Of a stretch of 20,000 nt of DNA, positions 1 through 11,402 are shown one piece after another. The translations under genes and the position numbers were made by a program. The stretch is from Zygnema circumcarinatum (Eukaryota > Streptophyta > Zygnematophyceae > Zygnematales > Zygnemataceae): contig CM074820.1 of assembly GCA_037447605.1 (NCBI GenBank), forward strand, positions 1,702,502-1,722,501, read 5' to 3'. The notes under the pieces were generated by a model that worked only from the letters and a program-made list of their open reading frames with translations, ran no database searches and was not told the DNA's origin. The first letter of the stretch is position 1, and each line of letters opens with the position of its first letter.

Positions 1-165
1 GGGGGGGGGGGGGGGTCGGGTAGAGACGGGGGAAAGGGCGAGAGAGGGAGAGAGGAAGGTAGAGAGGGAGCGAGGGAAAGATAGTGAGGTGAGAGGGAGA
101 GAGAGAGAGAGGGAAAGAGGATGGGAGGGAGAAGGAATGGGAAGGGGAGGTGAAGGCTCACTTGC
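1..165. repeat. G homopolymer and GA-rich low-complexity DNA
   Basis: The window opens with 15 consecutive G and continues as purine-rich GGGAGA/GAGAGA sequence to about 165. The short open frames here only read the repeat (Arg-Glu/Gly-Arg) and are not credible genes. From about 166 to 380 I see unique AT-balanced DNA with no recognisable gene or site. Confidence 0.85.
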
Positions 166-396
166 TATAACCACTATCAGAACGAACATCGCCCACAAAA
201 GTGAAACAAATTTTGGAACTTTTCTCATCGAAGTGTGGCCCTTCGGATCCATGTCTCGCCGTTACATGCAACGGAACGGACCTCAAGGCTGCATGTGACG
301 ATGGAAACAAATCAGGAAACACATTTGCGCTTCGTATATTTAAAATCTTTCATTTAGAACATGGATGAACATTGCAACTTTAGGACTGGGGTGTAG

Positions 397-600
397 GGTT
401 TAAGGCGAAGGTACGAGATTATGGTTAGGGTTAGAGTGTTGGGGTTTAGGGCGAAAGTACGCGATTAGGGTTAGGGGTTAGGGTTAGGGTTCAGGTTTAG
501 GGCGAAGGTACGAGATTAGGGTTAGGGTTAGGGTAAGGGTTAGGGTTAGGGTTAGGGTTTAAGGGTTAGGGCGAAGGTAAGGTGCAGGGTTTAAGGGCGG
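397..600 (+). repeat. TTAGGG-type interstitial telomere-like tandem block
   Basis: Runs of TTAGGG/GGGTTA are punctuated by a conserved insert GGGCGAAGGTACGAGATTAG. The insert occurs as full or partial copies beginning near 401, 448, 497 and 569, so the block is a higher-order tandem repeat rather than a plain array. The perfect runs (for example 508-560) are six-base TTAGGG, unlike the seven-base TTTAGGG of the arrays further right. G-rich strand is the plus strand. Confidence 0.85.
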
Positions 601-604
601 TTCT

Positions 605-776
605 TAACATATCGCATTCCCGCCATCGTATCGGCTGTGACCGACAGAAACAGGCGGCGAAGGCGATATTGCGTGGGGTCGACCCGCCGGCCGGCGCGAC
701 CCAGACGGCAAGCTTAAAAGGCGGTAAAGTCTGTCGGCCAGACCCAATACGACGGCGATATTCCGATATATTGAGA
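605..776. repeat. Imperfect palindrome, MITE-like foldback of about 170 bp
   Basis: The arms are symmetric about the GGCC at 689-692. The left arm (609-648, ATATCGCATTCC...GACCGACAG) matches the reverse complement of the right arm (about 733-773, ATATCGGAATAT...GGCCGACAG). Symmetry reappears near the centre as GGGTCGAC/GTCGCGCC around CCGGCCGG. No coding frame is supported. A small foldback or MITE is the simplest reading. No clear target-site duplication was identified. From 780 to 1040 I see no gene. Confidence 0.6.
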
Positions 777-1047
777 TCTTGCTCGCGAACGACAAGATGG
801 CTGTAATAGGGTCACCACCCAAGCTCCAACCGTACATTTTTCAGTGGCTACTGATTGGTTGGGAAGGTTGTGCTGACGTTTGCAATGTGGAAAGAGGGTC
901 CTGCCTTGTGCCGATAGCGGAATGTAAGCTTTTAGTAGCTTCGCAGAAGCTTCCTATGTCTCCCACTAGAGTGTGCCAAAAATGGAGATTTTTGAGGGCA
1001 TCTGCCGGACTCTCACTTGTCAAAAGTAGACTGAATGACCCAATAGT

Positions 1048-1135
1048 CAAGCGCCACGTGTAAACAATCGTCCTCTGATTGGACCTGAGCCTGACAGTGC
1101 CTGACACGTGACCAGGTAAGCCAATCAGGTGACAC
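1048..1135. promoter_or_regulatory. Candidate promoter of gene 1: G-box and CCAAT cluster
   Basis: Within 90 bp lie GCCACGTGT (about 1051), GATTGG (about 1077), ACACGTGAC (about 1104) and GCCAATCAG (about 1119). These are two CACGTG cores, bound by bZIP/bHLH factors in plants, and two CCAAT boxes in opposite orientations (NF-Y type). The cluster lies about 360-440 bp before the gene 1 start codon. The same pairing recurs elsewhere in the window. Function is inferred from motifs only. Confidence 0.4.
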
Positions 1136-1165
1136 TCCACCGACATTCTCTCCTAGGAAATACGA

Positions 1166-1492
1166 TTTTTTTTTTTTTTTTTTTTTTCTGCCCTATACCA
1201 ATCACTGCTTTCCTTTTGGCTGCCCGTCTCCTTTTGGCATTTTGCATCTGCCCGCGTACAACTTGTCGTTTGCCCGCCCGACAGAACCGTACACAAATGT
1301 ACCAGATTCGTACTGTTCGTACTGTAGTTTGTCGTAATCTGGCTGTCGAGCAGCCTCTGGCTCGCTCCCCTCCCAGTCCCATCATTCCACCCTTCCCTCT
1401 CCCCCCTCTCGCTCCCTCTCACCTCAAATCCCTCTCGTGTCTCTCCCACTCGCTCTCCCGTCTCTCTCTCTCTCTCTCTCTCACTTTCCGCC
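1166..1492 (+). promoter_or_regulatory. T-tract and pyrimidine-rich leader of gene 1
   Basis: A run of about 22 T (1166-1187) is followed by increasingly CT-rich DNA ending in (TC)n at about 1460-1482, directly before the start codon context CCGCCATGG. Pyrimidine-rich 5' leaders are common in plant genes. The purine strand gives only repeat-derived shadow frames. No TATA box was recognised, and the transcription start cannot be placed. Confidence 0.4.
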
Positions 1493-4368
<2,876 letters not shown>

Positions 4369-4420
4369 TTAGCGCGCTAGGGCGGGCGGATAGGGACACG
4401 CGGGAAGCGTTAGCGCTGGG

Positions 4421-4426
4421 AATAAA
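4421..4426 (+). terminator. AATAAA polyadenylation signal of gene 1
   Basis: A canonical AATAAA lies 53 nt after the gene 1 stop codon, followed by AT-rich sequence. Plant and algal signals are loose, so this is a plausible but unproven 3' end. From 4430 to 4683 I see nothing recognisable. Confidence 0.45.
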
Positions 4427-4683
4427 TTAAACTTGAGCGAGGGGAGGGTTGAATGTGCTCCTAATCGACGATTCAGGAACTAAAGCCACACTGCTGTTGC
4501 TAGATGTGGGATTTTGGTGCAACGGATTTTCTGCGCGTTTCCGCGCAAAAGCGTTCATAGAACTGCTGTGAAGAACGGAATGGAGAGAACATAACATCAT
4601 GACGAGCAGTTCTATGTACTTCGAGCTGGACCTCCGTAATGGCATGTTTGAATTTGGACCTGGACTCCATCGCTTTTTGTCGA

Positions 4684-5090
4684 TTCTGTGTGGGAGGGAG
4701 AGGGAGAGGGAGAGGTAGAGGGAGAGGGAGAGGGAGAGGTAGAGGGAGAGGGAGAGGGAGTGGGAGAGGGAGTGGGAGAGGCAGAGCGACAGCGAGAGAG
4801 ATGGAGAGGGAGAGAGAGGAGTGGGAGTGGCAGAGCCAGTGCGAGAGGGAGAGGGAGAGGGAGAGGGAGTGGGAGAGGGAGAGGGAGAGGAAGAGGGAGA
4901 GGGAGAGGGAGAGTGCTAGGGAGAGGGAGAGGGAGAGGGAGAGGGAGAGGGCGAGGGAGAGGGAGAGGGAGAGGGAGTGGGAGAGGCAGAGCGACAGCGA
5001 GAGAGATGGAGAGGGAGAGGGAGGAGTGGGAGTGGCAGAGCGAGTGCGAGATGGAGAGGGAGGGAAATTGGGTATCGAGAGATGGAGAGG
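4684..5090. repeat. GGGAGA minisatellite with internal 80-bp duplication
   Basis: About 400 bp of GGGAGA-based repeat with G-to-T and A-to-C variants. A recognisable variant block, GGCAGAGCGACAGCGAGAGA and its flanks, occurs at about 4771-4840 and again at about 4977-5050 with few differences. Long frames on both strands through it (Arg-Gly/Arg-Glu on plus, Ser-Leu/Pro-Leu on minus) merely read the repeat and are not called. Confidence 0.9.
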
Positions 5091-5149
5091 GAGCAGCGTC
5101 CATGCGCTGGCGGAGAATTCGGTTAGTTTTTTCCGTGCAAACACTTGCC

Positions 5150-5325
5150 AATGGCTGCTGGCCACGTGTCCTGATTGCTGAGGTGGCACGTCGCCATTGG
5201 ACGATGCTGCACGTTCCCCGTGGATGCGGCAGATCCATCGTTGACTGTTTGTACAGTGCCACGTGGCGCCTCCGCGAGGGGACGACGACGTGGCGCCATC
5301 GTGGCGCTGACGTGGCAAGCGCAGT
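5150..5325. promoter_or_regulatory. ACGTGG/CCAAT motif cluster between convergent genes
   Basis: The stretch holds GCCACGTGTCC (about 5160), GGCACGTCG, GCCATTGG, GCCACGTGGCG (5258-5268), GACGTGGCG (about 5288) and GACGTGGCA (about 5310), which are G-box/ABRE-like cores. It lies downstream of both flanking genes, so a promoter role is not implied by position. It may belong to an unrecognised transcript or be a decayed mobile element. Confidence 0.35.
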
Positions 5326-5374
5326 AGGGGACTCGGTTCCACAAAAAAAAATGTTATCTGCACAGCTCTCCGGT

Positions 5375-6021
5375 ATCGAATTCGGAATATCGGGATACGG
5401 GAACGGCGCAGGGAGGATTACTGCGAGATAGTATCTTGATATCTCGATATATCTCGATACTGAAATTTATATCGAAATCCGCGATACGCGAATAATGAGC
5501 AGAGGTTTGCTGCTCGAGTTCTATGACGATACGATACATTGGAATACATACGATACGATATTTGGCTATATTTTTGATACTCTCCAATCGCAACCCCTTA
5601 TTTTTCTCTCAAGACAAAATGAACGAAATCTCCAAAAGGGGAAAGCGCGAAAGCGAATATTTACTTCTCATTTTCAGAAATCGACGGCTGAAAGGCCAAG
5701 GACGAAATTCAACGGAAATAATATTTGAACTGTGACAACATTTTGCACATGGAACCGCGTGACCATTGCTCGCCATTGACTCTTCATTCGCCGCAAAGAA
5801 AGGACGTTATTTCCAGCCGCAAAAGAATTGAAAATATTCACATCTTTCTATGCTGACCGAAAGCTAAAAAAAAGAAAAAATCGACTTCTGCTTCTAGACA
5901 AACCTACCCGAAACCTTTTACTCTGACCGAACTTCCAACTTGCCCTTTGAATCAAAAAAAAAAAAAAAAATTTAGCAATCACATTTTATAGCAAAAAAGA
6001 TTTTAATCAATTTCGTGCCTC
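5375..6021. other. Intergenic DNA, CGATA-rich part and AT-rich part, no gene seen
   Basis: From 5375 to about 5600 the words CGATAC, GATATC and ATATCGA recur many times (for example 5435-5480 and 5525-5580), suggesting a decayed short-period repeat. From 5600 to 6021 the DNA is AT-rich with A-tracts (5956-5970) and shows no credible coding frame. The 3' end of the minus-strand glycosyltransferase transcript must lie here. Confidence 0.5.
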
Positions 6022-9000
6022 CTACTCCTTCCCACCCTCTCCATGCGTTCCAGTTCCCGTTCCAGTTCCAGTTCCTATTCTCGTTTCTATGTTCATTTCA
6101 GTTCCCCTCTCCGTTCCCGTTCCCATGCCGTTCCCAGTTCCAGTTCCAGCTCCACTTTCAGTTTCCGTTCCACTTCCAGTACCAGTTCCAGTTTCCGTTG
6201 CGGTTCCCGTTGCGGTTCCCGTTGCGGTTCCCGTTGCGGTTCCCGTTTCCGTCACCGCCGTCAACAGCGCCTGGAACTGTACGGCCAAACTGCGGTACAT
6301 GGAACCGTCAAGGTACATTTTTTTGACCCTGCCCCTGCCCCGCGCCCCCATCCTTCGGCCCATTTTGGCGTTGCTTTGCAGCTGCCGCAAATGTTCCATG
6401 AGCGGCAAAATTCCTTTTTTTCCGACCGGATGCAAAAAACCCGTCAGACCCGGAAGGACTATTTCCGCTGTGCCTCCAACATCCGTACCCAAAACCTGCT
6501 CAGAAAAAAAAAAAAAAATTTAAATACATTAAAACGGGATGGAAAAGAAAGACAGTCGCAGAAAGTATGTTAAGGAAAAAAATATTTTTTGGCCTCGACT
6601 TTAGAAAGGTTTAATGAAAGGGTTTAAGGGCAAATTTTAAGGGGGAAAAAAAATTTGATGGGATTCGGCTTACAGGGAGTCCAAAGGCCATCGCTTCGAC
6701 TGTGACACGACCGAAAGTTTCTCCAATGCCCTGCCCCCAAAACACGGGCAGCCCGGAAAAATAAATAAGCCCTCCAACTTTCCACTTCTTTTCTCAACAG
6801 GCTACTTTAGCAAGCGTTATTTTTTACGCATTTAAAATTGCAAAATGATTCGATTTAAAAAAATAACATTATTGTCCCCTCCTAATTTCCTCACCTGAGC
6901 ATTCATAATATAAGCATCTGCCGCCGCGTAAATTGGAGAAACCCTAAAAGTCGAATTTACCCACATCACCGAATTCGCAAATTTTGCGTATTTTGACGAA
7001 ATCAGAGAATGGATCCGTTCCAGATATTCCAATTTGTTGCTTTTTGAATTCATCGAACCGACCAATAGCTTTATTTTATTCCACCGAAAATTTTCCGTCT
7101 CCGTACTTCCAAAATCTCCCCCTCCTCCTCCTCCTCCTCCTCCTCCTCCTATACTCAATTCACTCTCTTTGTCTTTTTCTAATTTCAATTCAGCCCCTTC
7201 CTCTGCTTGCAACTTCCGCCTCCCAAAAATTTTCTCCTGCCCGACCGCCCAAGTCTTATTATTTTCTGCCTCTTCCGATACCATTTTCAGTACTGCCTCA
7301 ATAGCGAAAATTTGTCCTTTACTTGGAGTCACCGAACTTAGAATCAGTACAAGCATCTCGTCGTCTCCTAACCCCATTTTTCCCCTCGCAATTTTGCGCA
7401 TTTCTCGTCGAAAAAATTCCGCCTGTTCCATGTCCCGTTCCGTCATCAGTTCCGCTAAACCCGTGATCCGTGCCAGATCTTCCGCTAAAGATAACGGAAC
7501 TACGGAAATCCGTTCCGGCATGGAAGCGTTTTCCTCCTTGCCCCACTGCCGCCACGTGGCGGCCTGTGATTGGCTGATGTAGATAAGGCTGCCCACTTTG
7601 GCCATTTCCGGCTTCGCGAGTTCGAAATATTCGCGGCGGTTTTCCATGAGCCACCAAAGGACGCGCTGAGACCGCTCCGGGAAATTCAGCTCGTATTGGG
7701 CTGCACAGGGTTTAGGGTTTTAGCGCTTCCCGTTTTAGGGTTTAGGGTTTAGGGTTTAGGGTTTAAGGTTTAGGGTTGAGGTTTTTAGGGTTTTAGCGCT
7801 CCCGTTTTAGGGTTTAGGGTTTAGGGTTTAAGGATTAGGGTTTAGGGTTTGGGGTTTAGGATTTTAGCGCTTTCGTTTAGGGGTTTAGGGTTTAGGGTTT
7901 AGGGTTTAGGGTTTTAGCGCTTCCATTTTGGGGTTTAGGGTTTTAGCGCTCCCGTTTTCGGACTTAGGGTTGTAGCGCCACTGGTTTAGGTTTTAGGGTT
8001 TTAGCGCCACCGATCTATGGATCAGGGTATAGGGTTTTAGCGCTCCCGTTGTAGGGTTTAGGGATATAGCGCCGATGTTTTAGGTTTAAGGGTTTTAGTG
8101 CCGCCGTTCTAGGGTTTCAGGTTTAGGGTTTAGGGTTTTAGCGCTCCTGTTTTAGAGTTGTAACGTTTTAGGGGCGGGTTTTAGGGTTAAGGGTGGGTGG
8201 TACGGGGTACGATAGTAGGGTGTAGGGTCAGGTTTAGGGTTTTAGGGTTTTAGGGTTTAGGGTTTAGGGTTTTAGGGGTTAGGCGTTAGGGGTTAGGGTT
8301 TAGGGTTTAGGGTTTAGGGTTGAGGGTTTAGGGTTTCGTGTTTCAGTGTTTTAGGGGAATGCATGTATGCATTGGGGTTTTGAATTTTGGGTTTCTGGTT
8401 TTTGGGGGGTTTGGGTTATATGTCTCTGGGTTTGAGGTTTTATTGTTTTGGGGTCTTAAGGTTTTGTTGACCAAAACAAATAAACACTAAAGACCTAAAC
8501 CCTACACCCAAACTCCTTAAACCCTGCATCTTACACCTTAAACCATTAACCGTAGACCCTAACGCTTGACTCTTAACCATTAACCCTAAACCCTCGATCC
8601 TAAACCGTAAACCCGAATCCGAACCTTGAACTCTACACCCTGAACCCTAAACACTGAACCCTAGACCCGAAACCTTAAACCCTACATCCTACACCCTAGA
8701 CCCTAGACCCTAAGCCCTAAGCCCTAAACTCTAAACCCTGAACCCTAAACTCTAGATCCTAAACCCTAAACCCTGAACCCTACCCTATACCCTATATCCC
8801 AAACCCTAGATCCTAAACCCTACACCCTAGACCCTAAACCCGAAACCCTAAACCCTAGATCCTAAACCTTAGATCCTGAACCCTGAACCCTGAACCCTAA
8901 ACCCTAACCCATGGATCCTAAACCTTAGATCTTGAACCTTGAACCCTGAACCTAAACCCTGAACCCTACACCCTGAACCCTGAACCCTACGCTAGATCCT

Positions 9001-10513
9001 AAACCCTAGATCCGAAACCCCAAACCCTAAACCCTAAGCCCTAATCCCTAAACCCTAGATCCTAAACCTTAGATCCTGAACCCTGAACCTTGAACCCTGA
9101 ACCCTAAACCCTAGCCCCTAGATCCTAGACCTTAGATCCTGAACCTTGAACCCTGAACCTAAACCCTAGATCCGAAACCCTAAACCCTAAACCCTAAGCC
9201 CTAACCCTAAACCCTAGATCCTAAACCTTAGATCCTGAACCCTGAACCTTGAACCCTGAACCCTTAACCCTAGCCCCTAGATCCTAACCCTTAGATCCTG
9301 AACCTTGAACCCTGAACCTAAACCCTGAACCCTGCACCCTGAACCCTGAATACTAAACCCTGAACCCTGAACCCTACGTTAGATCCTAGACCCTAGATCC
9401 GAAACCCTAAACGCTAAACCCTAAGCCCTAAACCCTAAACCCTAGATCCTAAACCTTAGATCCTGAACCCTGAACCTTGAACCCTGAACCCTAAACCCTA
9501 GCCCCTAGATCCTAAACCTTAGATACTGAACCTTGAACCCTGAACCTAAACCCTGAACCCTAACCCTGAACCCTGAACCCTAAACCCTAAACCCTGAATC
9601 CTGAACCCTGAACCCTACCAATCCACGAGGAGCAAGCTGCCGACCCCGCCACCACAAAGTCTGCCGCCGCCGCCGCCTCCCACGTCTCCTTCCCCTTTCC
9701 GGGACTCACACGGATTCCATGTCGCGCCAGTTCCGTTAACAAACCCCCCTTCCTGTTCAACAGAACGGCCGTCACATTCGCTCCGCAGCCCTGCAGTTCC
9801 CCCGCTAGTTCCGTTACGGCCAACGGAGCTCCAGTTAGCGAAGCTTCATGCATCACCACTACCACCGTCTTTCCGTTCACTACTTCGCTGAAAATTCCCG
9901 GCTTCCGACAATCTTTCGCAAATGTACCTCCCCCAAATGCTCGCTCTCTCTCACCCTCCCTCCCTCCCTCTCCCACTCCACCCCCTCCCACTCCCACTCC
10001 CTCTCCCCTTCCCCCTCCCTCTCCACCTCCCTCTCCCCCTCCCTCTCCCGCTCCCTCCTCCCCTCTCCCTCCCTCTCCCTCTCCCTCTCCCTTCCCCGCA
10101 CTCCTACGCACAGCCGCCCACGCCTCCACCTCCACATCATCTAATGGGGCGATCCATGTCCCCAAATCCGACCCGTAAAACGGATTTCCGTTCTTCAGCG
10201 CAGCGAACGCCCCCCGTACGGAGGTGCTGCCATGGAAGCGGAAGAAGCCATGGAAGGAGTAGAGGATGAGGAGAGCGGTCGCCAAGTACCCCATGGGAGG
10301 CAGGAGGGGCGTCACCCACGTGCGAAGGAAGCCATGGCTGCGCCTGCGAAGGCTTCGGCCATGGCGGCTCTGCTCTCCCCCTCCCCCTCCTCCTCCTCCC
10401 CCTCCCCCTCCTCCTCCCCCTCCTCCTCCTCCTCCTCCTCCTCCTCCTCCTCCTCCTCCTCCTCCTCCTCCTCCTTCCCCGCGCGTGCGAGCGGAGGCTC
10501 TCGCAGCGCGCAT
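6022..10513 (-). CDS. GT4-like glycosyltransferase, type II membrane protein, 4 exons
   Basis: Model: complement(join(6022..6495, 6674..6730, 6895..7700, 9619..10513)), 743 aa, GT-AG introns, phases close exactly. The start is the first ATG after an in-frame stop near 10559. N-terminus: Arg-rich, 33 consecutive Gly (14-46), basic patch RSLRRR (53-58), membrane anchor about 70-91, then a Gly/Glu-rich stem. GT-B core: HEASLTGAPLAVTELAGEL (222-240), GSAACSSWI (290-298), then across intron 1 VLWWLMENRREYF, then SSVTPSKGQ (about 420-428). The 57-nt exon 3 holds GIGETFGRVTVEAMAFGLP with the EX7E pair (E571, E579), and exon 4 continues VLGTDVGGTAEIV. Order and motifs agree with the plant GT4-like family that includes Arabidopsis At1g52420/At3g15940, which from memory is membrane-anchored and probably Golgi; the acceptor is unknown. 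Odd points: the telomere-repeat intron 1, a poly-Gly tract at 483-493, and a 79-residue Thr-Gly-rich C-terminal tail from a hexanucleotide repeat. Confidence 0.9.
6046..6256. repeat. GGAACN hexanucleotide repeat inside the last glycosyltransferase exon
   Basis: The plus strand reads GTTCCAGTTCCCGTTCC-type hexamers, ending in four 12-bp units GTTGCGGTTCCC (about 6196-6243). On the coding strand this gives Thr-Gly/Thr-Ala-Thr-Gly, i.e. most of residues 665-743. The family normally stops soon after the helix ending QFQALL, so the tail is a repeat-born extension. Confidence 0.9.
7706..8345 (+). repeat. TTTAGGG array with TAGCGC insert, left arm of the intron
   Basis: TTTAGGG and TTTTAGGG repeats are interspersed with about ten copies of a second unit of the form TTTTAGCGCTCCCGTTTTAG, at about 7718, 7788, 7862, 7911, 7941, 7969, 8000, 8036, 8093 and 8137. 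The copies decay gradually. Plus-strand G-rich orientation. Confidence 0.9.
8480..9617 (-). repeat. CCCTAAA array with higher-order structure, right arm of the intron
   Basis: More than 1.1 kb of CCCTAAA with variants CCCTGAA, CCTTGAA, CCCTAGATCC and CCTTAGATCC. Markers CTAGATCCGAAACC (about 9009, 9168, 9386), AAGCCCTAA (about 9037, 9197, 9422) and TAGCCCCTAGATCC (about 9112, 9273, 9500) return in the same order. This shows at least three higher-order copies with a core of about 160 bp, one of them lengthened by about 65 bp. Confidence 0.9.
10376..10474 (-). repeat. (GGA)n/(GGG) triplet repeat coding 33 glycines
   Basis: On the coding strand 99 nt of GGA with some GGG codons give residues 14-46 of the glycosyltransferase. 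The longest pure (CTC/GGA) stretch is about 10427-10474. Length is likely variable between individuals. Confidence 0.95.
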
Positions 10514-10532
10514 GGTGACGAAATGCAGCTTG

Positions 10533-10640
10533 TTAAACCCTAGGGAGGTTAAACCCTACGGAGGTTAAACCCTGGCGAGGGCTGAGGGATCGCAGCTTTA
10601 CACTTCAGAGAATGGAAAACCCTAAACCCTAAACCCTAAA
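10533..10640 (-). repeat. Telomere-box repeats in the 5' leader of the glycosyltransferase gene
   Basis: Three 16-bp units with the plus-strand form GTTAAACCCTAGGGAG lie at about 10533-10580, some 20-70 nt upstream of the ATG, and AAACCCTAAACCCTAAACCC at about 10618-10637. AAACCCTAA is the plant telo-box, a site often found in promoters and leaders of growth-related genes. Here it may equally be telomere-repeat debris. Confidence 0.65.
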
Positions 10641-11041
10641 TTTGTGAGAGGTCCGGGAGGCATAGGCATGGGAAGACCCTACAACTCCGGCCGAGAGAGA
10701 GAGTAGGGGCAGTTCTATGAGGACTAATTCGACAGTCGAGCGTTAATTTCTGGGATTTCTCGGTTAGCGGTCGCGGGGGAGCCTTCGCATGTCCAAAGTT
10801 CAAGCCCTCAAGAACTGGACAGAACTGAGCACATGTGCACAGTAAAGTTGGACGGCTCCATGCTCCGTCAGAGACCGTATGGTCACCTACCGTACCATTT
10901 TGTTTTAAACCGGTTTTGTCGTGTACCGTAGGGCACTGAGTTTTCCATTCCGTAAAGCCCACTCCTTTCTCTTTTTCGAAAAAAACAAAGATTCGCCACG
11001 TCGGATGCCGGCGTGGCACAGAGATGGTTTTTTGTAGTTCT
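10640..11041. other. Intergenic DNA, nothing recognised
   Basis: Unique sequence without repeats, conserved coding frames or clear motifs. It lies upstream of the glycosyltransferase start and may be promoter or leader. Confidence 0.4.
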
Positions 11042-11285
11042 TAAGCCACGTGGTGCCTTCCAATTGGTGATTGTGATCGCATTACATTGGAACTTTTCGC
11101 AACGTGTTCCAGAAGACTCCCACGTGGCAGCCACACAGATGCCACGTCATCAAAACGGTCCTTGACGGGGGCGTAAACGCGTCGCACATGACGCCAAAAC
11201 GGTTCATGGGTGCCCGCAAACAATTTTTTTGTCGTTTTATGGCCTAGCCGTCGGCGCACTAGAAATCACACGTGGCGCACGGCTA
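11041..11285 (-). promoter_or_regulatory. G-box and CCAAT cluster upstream of the glycosyltransferase gene
   Basis: CCACGTGG occurs at 11046-11053 and 11120-11127, with CCAATTGG (about 11060), CATTGG, GCCACGTCA (about 11141) and ACACGTGGCG (about 11269). The cluster is 530-770 bp upstream of the ATG and resembles the one before gene 1. Promoter role is inferred from motif content and position. Confidence 0.4.
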
Positions 11286-11402
11286 GAGAATGTACCGTAC
11301 GAAAATTCCCAAATCGATAACATGTATCCTTTAGCGCCTACTCCCCCTTACTGTATTATTCCTGCACCGACAAAAAGTGTACGGCCTTAAATTTAAATCA
11401 GG

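Larger units (their letters stand above)
7701..9618 (-). other. Intron 1 of the glycosyltransferase, built of telomere-like repeats
   Basis: The intron lies between Ile298 and Ala299. Its donor GTAGGG (9618-9613) is already part of the repeat, and its acceptor CCCTGTGCAG (7710-7701) has only six non-repeat bases. Joining the exons restores the conserved stretch GSAACSSWIA...VLWWLMENRREYF. In the transcript the 5' part is G-rich (TTYAGGG) and the 3' part C-rich (CCCTAAA), so the intron can in principle fold on itself. Confidence 0.88.

Noticed and set aside
4500-5431. Long frames on both strands over the GA minisatellite
   Set aside because: They only translate GGGAGA repeat (Arg-Gly, Arg-Glu, Pro-Leu, Ser-Leu) and have no conserved motif or splice context.
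7719-8150. CRISPR-like array because of regularly recurring TTTTAGCGC units
   Set aside because: Spacers are themselves telomere repeats of variable length, no cas genes are present, and the DNA is eukaryotic.
7706-9617. A true chromosome end or a telomere-telomere assembly join
   Set aside because: Exons of one gene flank the array with matching phase and restored conserved protein, and the repeats are strongly degenerate with higher-order structure. Misassembly cannot be fully excluded without reads.
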